This document shows positions 28,197-36,894 of a stretch of 64,000 nt of DNA, piece by piece; position 1 is the stretch's first letter; every line of letters begins with the position of its first letter. Below the pieces are notes generated by a model. The model did no database searches. It was not told the origin of the DNA and saw only the letters and a program-made list of their open reading frames with translations. This DNA comes from JAIVJM01 sp963816985 (GTDB lineage: Bacteria; Acidobacteriota; Blastocatellia; Pyrinomonadales; Pyrinomonadaceae). The translations under genes and the position numbers were made by a program. The DNA is taken from positions 4,712,001 to 4,776,000 of the forward strand of contig CAWFMF010000004.1 in the NCBI GenBank assembly GCA_963816985.1, given 5' to 3'.

Positions 28197-29813
28197 TTAA
28201 ACCACCGCGCGGCGCTCGCGCGAGCCGGGAATCTGCATCTGGTCGCGGTACTTCGCCACGGTGCGGCGCGACAGCTTGATGCCCTCCCGGAGTAAAATCT
28301 TGACCACCTGATCGTCCGTGATCGGGTTGTGCGAGTCCTCTTCCTCGATGAGCTTCTTGATGCGCAGCTTGATGATGCGCGTCGAGACCTCCTCGCCGTC
28401 CTCGTTCGTCATCCCCTCGGTGAAGAAGCGGCGCAGCTCGATGACGCCCTGCGGCGTGTGCGCGTACTTGCGGTTGACGACGCGCGAGACGGTCGAGAGG
28501 TGCATCCCCGTGTCCTCGGCCACGTCCTTGAGCATCATCGGCCTGATGAACTGCACGCCCTTGTCGAGAAACTCGTGCTGCTTGCGCACGATGCACTCGA
28601 CGACGCGGAAGATGGTCTGCCTCCGGTGCTCGATGTTTCTGAGGAGGTCAACCGCCGAGCGCACCTTCTCCTTGATGAAGTCGCGCGTCTCCTTGGTCGT
28701 CTCCTGCCGCCCAAGCATCTGCTGGTAGCTCTGGCTGATGCGGAGGCGCGGCCCGCCGTCGTCGGCGAAGTAAATCTCGTACACGTCGTCAACTTTTTCG
28801 ATGAAGACTTCGGGCGCGATGAGGATCGGCTCCTCCGCCGTGTAGGGGCGGCCCGGATACGGGTCGAGGCAGCGGATGTGCTGCAACTCGGCGACGAGCG
28901 CCTCGACCGAGACGCTCATCTGCTTGGCGAGGTTCGGCAGCTTGTGCTGCTGAAGCTCGGAGAGCGGGTGCTCGCCGATGAGCTTCGACGCGAGACAGCC
29001 TTCCGCGCCGTGCGGGCACTCTTCGTGGCCGCGCACGGCGAGCTGCACGAGCAGGCACTCGCGCGCGTCGCGCGCGCCGCAGCCCACGGGGTCGAGGTGG
29101 AGGACTATCTGCCGCGCCTCCTCGACCCGCTCGACCGTCCACCCGCCGAGCGCCGCGACCTCCTCGTTCGTCGCGTTGAGCCTGCCGTCGCCGTCGAGGT
29201 TGCCGATAACGCACTCGGCGAGGGGGACGAGCGACTCGTCCATGTGGCTCATGTTGAGCTGCCACGTGAGGTGCTCGGAGAGCGAGGGGGCGCGCGTCAA
29301 AAACTGCTCGAAGGTCGGCGCGTCCTCCTTGTACTCGAACTCCTGCGTCTTGTAGCCGGGGTCGAGGTAATCCTGAAACTCGCGCCCGAAGTCTATCTCC
29401 TCGAAGGCGTCCTCGCCCCGGTCAACCGGGTCGGAATCGTCGCCGAACTCTTCGGCGGCGGCAGCCGTCACCGTCTCGCCTTCAAAAATTTCCGCCGGGG
29501 ATTCGCCCGCCGGGAGTTCGCCCGCGCCGTTGGGCGAGAGCGCGTTGCCGTTGAGCGATTCCGGCGCGCCCGCCTCGAAGGCGGATGCGCCCGCTTCGTC
29601 GCCGGAGCCCGCGAGCTGGTCAATGATGTCGGTCTCGATCTCACGCTTCTCGTCCTGCTGCTGCACCTCTTCGAGGATTGGGTTTTCGAGAAGCTGCTGC
29701 TGGATGAGGTCGCCCAGTTCGAGCGAAGTCATTTGCAGCATCTCGATGCGCTGGCGCAGTTGCGGCGTGAGCACCAGCCGCTGGGACAGATTTGTCGTGA
29801 GTCTTACCGACAT
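28197..29813 (-). CDS. rpoN: RNA polymerase sigma-54 factor
   Basis: A 538-residue sigma-54. Region I is Gln/Leu-rich (LVLTPQLRQRIEMLQM, LIQQQLLENPILEEVQQQD), there is a long acidic region II, then the core-binding domain and the helix-turn-helix, and the RpoN box LSRRTVAKYRDQMQIP lies near the C-terminus. It serves promoters opened by activators such as the NtrC-type regulator at 6.1 kb. It lies between lptB and hpf in the classic lptB-rpoN-hpf order. The stop codon abuts a heptad hairpin. Confidence 0.97.
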   Translation of the reverse strand: MSVRLTTNLSQRLVLTPQLRQRIEMLQMTSLELGDLIQQQLLENPILEEVQQQDEKREIETDIIDQLAGSGDEAGASAFEAGAPESLNGNALSPNGAGELPAGESPAEIFEGETVTAAAAEEFGDDSDPVDRGEDAFEEIDFGREFQDYLDPGYKTQEFEYKEDAPTFEQFLTRAPSLSEHLTWQLNMSHMDESLVPLAECVIGNLDGDGRLNATNEEVAALGGWTVERVEEARQIVLHLDPVGCGARDARECLLVQLAVRGHEECPHGAEGCLASKLIGEHPLSELQQHKLPNLAKQMSVSVEALVAELQHIRCLDPYPGRPYTAEEPILIAPEVFIEKVDDVYEIYFADDGGPRLRISQSYQQMLGRQETTKETRDFIKEKVRSAVDLLRNIEHRRQTIFRVVECIVRKQHEFLDKGVQFIRPMMLKDVAEDTGMHLSTVSRVVNRKYAHTPQGVIELRRFFTEGMTNEDGEEVSTRIIKLRIKKLIEEEDSHNPITDDQVVKILLREGIKLSRRTVAKYRDQMQIPGSRERRAVV

Positions 29814-29924
29814 GCTCTTCTAAGGAACCTCGCGTCTTAAATTGTCAGTTTTGATTTCGTTGAAGCCGTCGGGCGACTTCGGGGGAGATTATACCCGATT
29901 TGAGGCCGGAGCGTGTACAGCCCG

Positions 29925-30716
29925 CTACATGCGGAATTTTTCGCCGAGGTAGAGGCGGCGCACCTCCTCGTCCTCGGTCAGAGAGAGCGGCGGCCCCGAA
30001 CGGAAGATGCGCCCGTCGGCCATGATGTAGGCGCGGTCGGTGACGCCCAGAGTCTCGCGGACGTTGTGGTCAGTGATGAGAATGCCTATCCCACGGCCCC
30101 GGAGGTAAAGAATCATCTGCTGGATGTCGTCCACGGCCTTCGGGTCAATCCCGGCGAAGGGCTCGTCGAGGAGGATGAACTGCGGCTCGGTGGCGAGGGC
30201 GCGCGCAATCTCCGTGCGCCGCCGCTCGCCGCCTGAGAGCGCGTCGCCGCGCGTGCTCCTCACGTGCTCGATGCCGAACTCGACGAGCAGTTCTTCCAGA
30301 CGCTTGAAACGCTCGCGCCGCCGAAGGCCCAGCGTCTCAAGCACGGCGAGGATGTTCTCGGCGGCGGTCATCCTCCGGAAGATGGAAGGCTCCTGCGGCA
30401 AGTACCCGACGCCGAGACGCGCGCGCAGGTACATCTGCAACTTCGTGATGTCGCGGCCCGCGAGCGTGATGCGCCCGGCGTCCGCGCGCTCTAAGCCGAT
30501 CATCATGTAGAAGGTCGTCGTCTTCCCCGCCCCGTTCGCGCCGAGCAAGCCCACCACCTCGCCCGGCTCGACGTGCAAACTCACGCCGTCCACCACGCGC
30601 CGCTTGCCGTAGCTCTTCGACAAGTCGAACGCGGCCAGCGCCTCAGCCGACGGCACGGACTCCCACGGCCCCGCGCGTCGTTCTTCCGTTCTCTCGATGA
30701 TCTGCTCGGTAGCCAT
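29925..30716 (-). CDS. lptB: LPS export ABC transporter ATP-binding protein
   Basis: The 263-residue ATPase of the Lpt system, which extracts LPS from the inner membrane. The Walker A GANGAGKTT, signature DALSGGERRR, Walker B FILLDEPFAGIDPKAV and the GILITDHNVRETLGVTDRAYI segment are typical of LptB. Its ATG directly follows a heptad element (GGCTTTTATG) with no Shine-Dalgarno sequence. LptF/LptG are not in the window. The LptC/LptA-like gene is upstream in the same direction. Confidence 0.96.
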   Translation of the reverse strand: MATEQIIERTEERRAGPWESVPSAEALAAFDLSKSYGKRRVVDGVSLHVEPGEVVGLLGANGAGKTTTFYMMIGLERADAGRITLAGRDITKLQMYLRARLGVGYLPQEPSIFRRMTAAENILAVLETLGLRRRERFKRLEELLVEFGIEHVRSTRGDALSGGERRRTEIARALATEPQFILLDEPFAGIDPKAVDDIQQMILYLRGRGIGILITDHNVRETLGVTDRAYIMADGRIFRSGPPLSLTEDEEVRRLYLGEKFRM

Positions 30717-30842
30717 AAAAGCCGTGAACCGTAAACCGTGACAGGTGACAGGAGAAAAGCCGTAATAGGTGAACCGTAAACCGTGACGAGAGGAAGGCTG
30801 TTCTTTCCTGTCACCGTTTACGGTTTACGGTTCACGGCTTTT
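30717..30842. repeat. heptad hairpin element (CCGTGAC/CCGTAAA words) between lptC/A and lptB
   Basis: Two left-arm copies (about 30717-30753 and 30755-30790) face one right arm (about 30806-30842). The right arm contains the stop codon of the lptC/A-like gene, and the left end touches the lptB start codon. The same words form the elements at 46.4 and 53.5 kb. Confidence 0.85.
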
Positions 30843-33288
30843 CCTGTTTTTTTATCTTGTGCGTCGAGCGGACGCGGCCCGAAGACTGCTTGGTGTCGCC
30901 GCCGCCGCCGTCGGAGATGACGCGGTCTTCGCGGAGGTAGACGACGAAGCGGCGGCTCTCGGACGTGCCGCGCTCCGAATCTTCGACGCGCGCCGGGTTG
31001 CCCGTCAGCACCACCGTCTCGTCGGCGGCGGTGTATTGCGCCCAGTCGCCCGCGCCGCGCTTGCCCGGCTGCGTGACGACGATCTGCCGCTGCGCGACGG
31101 TGCGCTCCACTTCGTAAGAGTCTTTGAGGAGGAAGACATCGGCCACCGCGCTCGTGATGCGCTCTGTGCCCTGCTTGATGTCCACGTCCGTCTCGTAGTG
31201 GAGCAGACGCTCCGTGTCCGTGTAGGACATCCGCTGCGAGGTGGCGAAGACCGGGACGACCACGCGCGCGCCGCTCGCCTCCTTGCGCCGCGCCTGATAG
31301 AGCGCGCTCTGCACGCCGCCCTCGACATCCATCCGCTTCTGCTCGCGGCGCAAAGTGATGCGGTCGCCCTTCACGAAGTTGTCGTCCTGCCACGCGCGCG
31401 CCGCGCCCGTGTAGACGCCGACGCCTGCGTCGTGCTGGAACTCGGCGTTGTTGGCGGCGATGAAGACCGGGCTCTTGACGTTCTTGAAGGGGGCCGCGCC
31501 GTTGGTCTGCTCCTGACTGTAGTAAGTCGTCATCGCGCGCCCGCGCCCGTAGGAGATTTTGGCGCGTGTGTCGGAGTCTATCTCCGCCGCCTTCAGGCGC
31601 GCCTTCGAGTCCCAGACGACGGGCTCGCCGCCGCGCATCCGCATCATCGCATCGTTCGCCGTGTAAGAGATGTTGGCGGCCTGACCGTTGCGGTCGGCCT
31701 CGTTGAACTTGGCGTCGCCCTGCGCGTCCATGCGTTCGAGCGGGCCGCCCGCCGTGCCCGCGAACTGCGCCGTCATCCGCTCGGCGGTGAGCGTCTTTGC
31801 AAGCTCCGTGAAGCGGGCGTTGGTCTTCGCCTCGATGCTCTGCACGTCCTGCGTCTCGCGGACGAACTGCGCGACCATCGTCTCGGAGGTGAGCGTGCGC
31901 GTGCCCTTCTTCTCGTCCGGCTGCAAGGGCTCGACGACGGCCTTCGCGCCGCCCGTCGCCGTGAAGGTGCGCGCGAGGTTCCCGGCGTCGTAGAAGACGC
32001 AGTCGAAGCGGCGCGCGAAGAGGTGCTTGCGGTCGGCGGTCGGGCTGGGTTGCACGGGCTCGACGAGGAGTTCGGCGTTGCCGTCAACCTCGGCGCGTTC
32101 GAGGTCTTTGCCGGTCGCGTGCCAGTAGAGGCGGATGCCGTCGGCGACGAGTCGCTTGGTGGCGGCCTTCGGGTCTCCGGCCTTCGACTTCGGCGCGGCG
32201 AGCGTGACGACGGGGCGGTCGCCCGCGCGCATCTCCTTCAAGAGGCTCCGCTCGCCCTGCGTCATGAAGTCGAGGTCAACCGAGCCGGGCGCGTTCAGAG
32301 TCGCCTCCGAGTCGGCGTCGAGCGTGCGCGCGCGGACGTTGCGGATGGCGTGGACGGTTTCGAGCTTCTGGTCGGGGTTGAAGTAGAAGTGCATTTCGTC
32401 GGAGAAGACCTCCGCCGAGCGACCGGGGTTGACCGAGCGGAGGTAAGAGCTGCCCTTCGCCTCGATGTACTTGACGCGCTTCTGCTCGTTGAGCGTGCCG
32501 GAGAGCGTGTCGCCGCTCATCACGTCCTGCCCCTGCTCGGCGACGGCGCTCCCGGTGAATTCGAGGTGGAGTTTCTCCTGATCGAACTTCGCCTGCGCCG
32601 ACTTGAGGACTAAGGGCAAGCCCCTCAAGTTGACCTTCGGCACGGCGTTGGTCGCCACGGCCTCGGCGCTCGCCTTCGCGTCGGGCAAAACCGTAATCTC
32701 CACGGCCCCGCGCAGCTCCAACTGCTTGGCCCGCGCGTTCAAGGTCGCCGCGTCGGCCCGCCCCGAAATGTTCTCGCGCTCGAAGGTGATGGGCGTGGGG
32801 ACGACGCCGACCTCTTCGCGGAGGTCGTACTCCATCGTCTCGGACTTGGCGACGAGTTTGTCGCGCGTCTCGACCTGCACCGCGCCGCTGAAGGTGAAAC
32901 GCTGGTTGTCCTCGGTGGTGATGGTGCGCTGCGCGCTAATCTTGTCGGGCTGGCCGCCGCTCTCCGGGTGGACTTCGAGGTAGACGTTCTCCAACTCGTG
33001 GTGCCCGTCGTCGAACCGCAGGTCGCGCGTCGCCTTGAGCATGAAGTAGAGCTTGCCGTTCTTCATCTCGCGGTGTTCGAGCCCGTTAATCTCGTGCACC
33101 ACCTTCGTCGAGAGCCGCGCTGGGCCTGAGCGCAGGCGGAATTCGGGCCGCCCCTTCAGACGGTAATAAGAGACGACGACGGCGACGACGCCCGCCACAA
33201 TCAGCAGCAGCGCCACCACCCTCAACGCCTTCGGCGCGAACGCCCGCAGGCCAAGCACCGAGACTTTTTTTCGTCTAATCTCCTGCAT
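30832..33288 (-). CDS. large LptC-LptA-like LPS transport protein
   Basis: An 818-residue protein. One N-terminal membrane helix (VVALLLIVAGVVAVVVSYY) is followed by an LptC-like start (EFRLRSGPARLSTKVVHEINGLEHRE) and then many OstA/LptA-type beta-jellyroll strands to the end, for example AQRTITTEDNQRFTFSGAV and MSYTDTERLLHYETDVDIK. Normal LptC is about 190 residues and LptA about 180. A single chain this long could form much of the periplasmic bridge between LptB2FG and LptD. It is transcribed before lptB. Domain limits are by eye; counting jellyroll units needs a profile search. Confidence 0.85.
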   Translation of the reverse strand: MQEIRRKKVSVLGLRAFAPKALRVVALLLIVAGVVAVVVSYYRLKGRPEFRLRSGPARLSTKVVHEINGLEHREMKNGKLYFMLKATRDLRFDDGHHELENVYLEVHPESGGQPDKISAQRTITTEDNQRFTFSGAVQVETRDKLVAKSETMEYDLREEVGVVPTPITFERENISGRADAATLNARAKQLELRGAVEITVLPDAKASAEAVATNAVPKVNLRGLPLVLKSAQAKFDQEKLHLEFTGSAVAEQGQDVMSGDTLSGTLNEQKRVKYIEAKGSSYLRSVNPGRSAEVFSDEMHFYFNPDQKLETVHAIRNVRARTLDADSEATLNAPGSVDLDFMTQGERSLLKEMRAGDRPVVTLAAPKSKAGDPKAATKRLVADGIRLYWHATGKDLERAEVDGNAELLVEPVQPSPTADRKHLFARRFDCVFYDAGNLARTFTATGGAKAVVEPLQPDEKKGTRTLTSETMVAQFVRETQDVQSIEAKTNARFTELAKTLTAERMTAQFAGTAGGPLERMDAQGDAKFNEADRNGQAANISYTANDAMMRMRGGEPVVWDSKARLKAAEIDSDTRAKISYGRGRAMTTYYSQEQTNGAAPFKNVKSPVFIAANNAEFQHDAGVGVYTGAARAWQDDNFVKGDRITLRREQKRMDVEGGVQSALYQARRKEASGARVVVPVFATSQRMSYTDTERLLHYETDVDIKQGTERITSAVADVFLLKDSYEVERTVAQRQIVVTQPGKRGAGDWAQYTAADETVVLTGNPARVEDSERGTSESRRFVVYLREDRVISDGGGGDTKQSSGRVRSTHKIKKQEKP

Positions 33289-33298
33289 AACTTCTGAA

Positions 33299-33375
33299 GT
33301 TCAAAGTTCAAGGTTCAAAGTTCAAAGTCGAAGGCAAAGCTTTTGTCTTTAACTTTGAACCTTGAACTTTGAACT
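33299..33375. repeat. heptad hairpin element (AGTTCAA words) between recJ and lptC/A
   Basis: Perfect 25-bp arms at 33299-33323 and 33351-33375, made of AGTTCAA and GGTTCAA heptads. The right arm encodes the last residues and part of the stop codon of recJ, and the left arm lies 10 bases before the lptC/A start. Confidence 0.9.
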
Positions 33376-35127
33376 TTGAACTCTCAAGCCCTGTACTTCT
33401 AACTGCAAACGCGTCGTGCCGTTCCACGTGTTCGACTCGACGGCGTAAGCGAGTTCGATGCTCTCACCGGCGCGGGGCGTTGCAGCCGCTTTTTCCGTGC
33501 CGCCCCACCAGATGGCGTCGTGGACGCGCCCGTCCGGCCCGGCGACGCCGAATTTCAAGTGTCGCTCCTTAATGACTCTCGCCTCGCCCGCGACGCGCAA
33601 ATCGCGAGTCAGGAAGACGGGCCGGGGCCACCCCGCGCCGAAGGGTTCGAGCGTACACAAATCTTCGAAGAGTTCGAGCGAGAGCGCGTCCGAAGGCAGC
33701 TCCATGTCCACGTGCAGGCACGGCTCGCCGCCGCTCTCGTCGCCGACACAGGGGACGCCTGCGGCGTACTCGTTCAAACGCCGCCGAAGCTCGGCGACGT
33801 TCTCGCGTTTGATGACCAGACCGGCGGCGTGCGCGTGGCCGCCGAAGGACTCGAAGAGGTCTGCGCACGCGGTCATGGCGTCGAGCAAGTGAAAATCCTC
33901 GGTGCTGCGCGCCGAGCCGTGGCCCGTGCCGTCTTCGTCCAGAGAGATGACAATGGCCGGGCGGTTCAGCTTCTCGACTATCTTCGACGCGGCGAGGCCG
34001 ATGACGCCCCTGTGCCAGCCCACGCCCGCGACGACCGCGATGGCAGACTCGCCCGCGCCGTCGAAGGCGAGTTCGGCGACGGCGCGCTCCGTAATCTTGC
34101 GCTGCATCTCCTGCCGCTCGCGGTTGCGCGCGTCGAGCTGCGTCGCCAGCCGCCGCGCCTCCTCTTTGCTCTTCGACTCGAACAACTCGACGACGGCGCG
34201 CGCCGCGTCCATCCGCCCCGCCGCGTTGATGCGCGGCCCGATGCGAAACCCCAAGTCGCTCGCGCGCATCTCTCGACCGTCGTTGACGCCCGCGACTTCC
34301 ATCAACGCCTGAAGGCCCGGATTGGTCGCCTGATGTAAATCGGCGAGGCCGAGCGAGACGATGGCGCGGTTCTCGCCGACGAGCTGCGCCACGTCGGCGA
34401 CCGTGCCGATGGCGACGACCTTGAGGAAGCCGCCCACCTGACTCTCGCGCCCGCGCTCGCGGAAGAGCGCGTGAGCGAGCTTGAAGGCGACGCCCACACC
34501 CGCGAGGTTCTTGTCCGGGTACGTGCAGCCTCGCTGGTTCGGGTTCAAGACGGCGAAGGCGGGCGGCGAGCCCTCTTCGGCGTCGGGCAGGTGGTGGTCG
34601 GTGACGATGACATCAAGCCCGTTGGACTTCGCCCATTCCAGAGGCTCGAAGGCGCGGATGCCGCAGTCAACGCTGATGACGAGCGCGTAGCCTTCAGCCT
34701 TCGCTCGTTCGAGCACGTCGCGGCGAATGCCGTAGCCTTCGGTGAAGCGGTGCGGGACGTGGTAGCCGGTGCGCGCGCCGAGGACTTGGAGGGCGCGGCG
34801 GAGGACGACCGTGCCCGTCGTCCCGTCAACGTCGTAGTCGCCGTAAATCAGAATCCGCTCGCCCGCGTCAATCGCCTTGAGGACTCTCGCCACCGACTCC
34901 TTCATCCCCAACATCAGCGAAGGGTCGTGCAGTTGCTCGAACGAAGGAGTGAGGACGGCGCGCGCCGCCTCGACCGTCTCCGCGCCGCGCGCGACGAGCA
35001 GGCCCGCCACGACCTCCGAGACGCCGAGCGACTTGGCCAGCGTGCGCGCGCGTTCGGGCTCGGCGGCGCGCACCGCCCAGCGCTTCTCGCCGGAAATCGT
35101 CTCGGTGGTGGTCGTCTTCATCCTCAC
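33349..35127 (-). CDS. recJ: single-stranded-DNA-specific exonuclease RecJ
   Basis: A 592-residue RecJ that degrades single-stranded DNA 5' to 3' in repair. DHH-family motifs are present: LIYGDYDVDGTTG, SVDCGIRA, VTDHHLPD, and the DHHA1 motif FGGHAHAAGL, followed by the OB-fold region. The C-terminus (SSKFKVQS) is translated from a heptad repeat arm, so the original stop may have been lost by element insertion. GTG 35127 overlaps the PilZ stop (GTGA); ATG 35121 is an alternative. Confidence 0.95.
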   Translation of the reverse strand: MRMKTTTTETISGEKRWAVRAAEPERARTLAKSLGVSEVVAGLLVARGAETVEAARAVLTPSFEQLHDPSLMLGMKESVARVLKAIDAGERILIYGDYDVDGTTGTVVLRRALQVLGARTGYHVPHRFTEGYGIRRDVLERAKAEGYALVISVDCGIRAFEPLEWAKSNGLDVIVTDHHLPDAEEGSPPAFAVLNPNQRGCTYPDKNLAGVGVAFKLAHALFRERGRESQVGGFLKVVAIGTVADVAQLVGENRAIVSLGLADLHQATNPGLQALMEVAGVNDGREMRASDLGFRIGPRINAAGRMDAARAVVELFESKSKEEARRLATQLDARNRERQEMQRKITERAVAELAFDGAGESAIAVVAGVGWHRGVIGLAASKIVEKLNRPAIVISLDEDGTGHGSARSTEDFHLLDAMTACADLFESFGGHAHAAGLVIKRENVAELRRRLNEYAAGVPCVGDESGGEPCLHVDMELPSDALSLELFEDLCTLEPFGAGWPRPVFLTRDLRVAGEARVIKERHLKFGVAGPDGRVHDAIWWGGTEKAAATPRAGESIELAYAVESNTWNGTTRLQLEVQGLRVQSSKFKVQS

Positions 35128-35459
35128 TCGGCGAACCAGCCGTCGGGGTCGAGCAGCTTGACGCCGATGTGCTGCCGCCCGTCCGCTTCGTCCGTCCAGA
35201 CGCCGTTGACCTCGGCTTCGAGCGAGCGCCCGAAGGGCGGCGTCAGGCGGACGCGCGCGCCCTCGCCGAGCTGCACGTCCGTGATGAGCGTGGCCCCGCC
35301 GCGGCTGACGCGGATGGCCTCGGCGCTGACGCGGAAAGGCTCTCCGCCCGCGCCCGCGCCTTCCAGCTCGACGGTGAAGTTGACCGGCACGCGCGGGCTG
35401 CGCGGGCGCTGTGAAAGGGGGATACTCTCCTGTTTTGTTTCGTCACTCATGGGAACCAT
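35124..35459 (-). CDS. PilZ-domain protein
   Basis: A 111-residue single-domain protein. The PilZ c-di-GMP-binding elements are RPRSPRVPVNF (a partial RxxxR) and, later, IRVSRGGATLITD in place of the usual (D/N)xSxxG. The C-terminal strands (VNGVWTDEADGRQHIGVKLLD) fit the PilZ barrel. The ATG at 35459 has GGAGG eight bases upstream; ATG 35450 is the alternative. It is coupled to recJ by a four-base overlap and is the first gene of the minus-strand block. An HD-GYP protein is encoded at 49-51 kb, so c-di-GMP signalling is present. Confidence 0.8.
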   Translation of the reverse strand: MVPMSDETKQESIPLSQRPRSPRVPVNFTVELEGAGAGGEPFRVSAEAIRVSRGGATLITDVQLGEGARVRLTPPFGRSLEAEVNGVWTDEADGRQHIGVKLLDPDGWFAE

Positions 35460-35797
35460 CGCCACTGCCTCCGACTCGAAAGGGGGATTCGCCGCACGCG
35501 TATTTCGGGAGGAGGGGCGCGGACAAGTGTAACCGAACCCGCGCGCCCACGGCGAGCCCATGTGACGGTTTTCAGACCCCGGCGGACGTTGACTCGCGTC
35601 AAACCAAGGCGCGGCCCCGCGCTCGTTCGGGCGCGGAATCCGGGCGTCGTGCCCGACCTTGCCGCGACTCGCCGACGCTGATATCCTCTCCGGCGAGTCG
35701 CGTGTAGAAGTCCCTGGGGTTGACGGACTGCGCCGACGCCACATGCGCCAGCCCGCCAGCCCACTCACGGCCCTCACCTCATGTAAGGAGGCCCGCC
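35460..35797. other. divergent intergenic region with a hairpin
   Basis: 338 bases between the divergent PilZ and Crp-like genes. It contains a perfect 12-bp inverted repeat (35663-35674 and 35691-35702, loop 16), which could be an operator or a leader hairpin of the Crp-like gene. No heptad words and no supported gene are seen. Confidence 0.5.
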
Positions 35798-36514
35798 ATG
35801 CTTCCGTCCGAGAAACGTCGCTCCCCTTTTCAGAATCTCATCCTCGGTTCTCTCCCCAGTGAAGAGTACGCGCGGCTTCGACCGTCTCTGGAGGCGGTGC
35901 AGCTCAAGCAAGGCAAAATCCTCTACGGGGTCGGCGGCCAAATCCGGCACGCGTATTTCCTCGGCGGCGGGATGGCCTCGCTGGTCGCGGTCACGGAGAG
36001 CGGGGCGAGCGTCGAGGTGGGGATGATCGGCAACGAGGGGGTCGTCGGGCTGCCGTCGTTGCTGGGCATCAATTCCAGCGTCTACGGCGTCGTCATCCAA
36101 CTCCCCGGCAACGCCTTGAGAATCAGGGCCGACGCCCTGCGGGCCGAGTTCAATCGCGGCGGGCGGTTGCAGTCCATGCTCCTGCACTACATCCACACGC
36201 TGCTCACGCAGCTCTCACAGTCGGCGGCCTGCAACCGTTTCCACACGGCGGAAGAGCGACTCAGCCGTTGGCTGCTCATCAGCCGCGACCGGGTGCAGAT
36301 GGACGACCTCAATTTCACACAGGAATTTCTCTCGCAGATGATCGGGGTTCCGCGCACCAGCGTGACGGCGGTGGCGGGCAGCCTCCAGAAGGCCGGACTG
36401 ATTCTTTACAGCCGGGGCAAGATTCGCATCCTCGACCGCGAGGGACTGGCGACGGCCTCGTGCGAGTGCTACCGCGTCGTCCGCGACGAGATTAACCAGT
36501 TCCTCGCCGCCTGA
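35798..36514 (+). CDS. Crp/Fnr-family transcriptional regulator
   Basis: A 238-residue protein: an N-terminal cupin-like effector domain (VGGQIRHAYFLGGGMASLVAVTESGASVEVGMIGNEGVVG) and a C-terminal winged helix (LNFTQEFLSQMIGVPRTSVTAVAGSLQKAGLI). The cyclic-nucleotide phosphate cassette and the Fnr iron-sulphur cysteines are both absent, so the signal is unknown. ATG 35798 has GGAGG seven bases upstream. It precedes three genes for secreted proteins on the same strand, after a 380-base gap. It may regulate them, but no site has been shown. Confidence 0.9.
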   Translation: MLPSEKRRSPFQNLILGSLPSEEYARLRPSLEAVQLKQGKILYGVGGQIRHAYFLGGGMASLVAVTESGASVEVGMIGNEGVVGLPSLLGINSSVYGVVIQLPGNALRIRADALRAEFNRGGRLQSMLLHYIHTLLTQLSQSAACNRFHTAEERLSRWLLISRDRVQMDDLNFTQEFLSQMIGVPRTSVTAVAGSLQKAGLILYSRGKIRILDREGLATASCECYRVVRDEINQFLAA

Positions 36515-36894
36515 GTCCCCGCCCTAAAAATTCGGCTCCAAAAAATTTCGACTTATGTCGAGACCTCGACAGACCGTTGGCCGGACGGTTCGTATCCTCC
36601 CGCCTGTTTTGAACGTGGCCCACGGGCCGACCGGATGACTCAACTAAAGCCGCATGCGGGCGTGGCTCTCTCAAGGCCCTAAACTCTCACAAACTTTTCA
36701 ACAGCAAAAAGGGTGGTGTCGTGCATCCCCCTCGCACTGTGTGCTCCTCTTAGGCGGAAGTCCGTCCCGGCGCAGGTGGGGATTTTTATCGCCAGCGGTT
36801 TACTCCAGCCGTCATCACGGTTGGAGGCCCGGCCTCTGCTCCGCGTGACACACGGCCTTTTCGCTTTCACCCTCAGAATAAGGAGCCAAGTAAC
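36515..36894. other. 380-base intergenic leader region with short palindromes
   Basis: No gene is supported. Short perfect palindromes are GTCGAGACCTCGAC (36557-36570) and CCGCATGCGG (36650-36659). The region is the probable promoter and long leader of the secreted-protein genes. I could not match a known riboswitch consensus. Confidence 0.4.

Noticed and set aside
28329..29840. 503-codon open frame opposite rpoN
   Set aside because: Shadow of sigma-54, no recognisable domain.
30859..32613. 584-codon open frame opposite the lptC/A-like gene
   Set aside because: Shadow with biased composition; the real gene is on the minus strand, with a membrane anchor and beta repeats.
36515..36894. Riboswitch in the long leader of the secreted metalloprotease
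   Set aside because: Only short palindromes are seen; I could not match c-di-GMP or other riboswitch consensus elements by eye.
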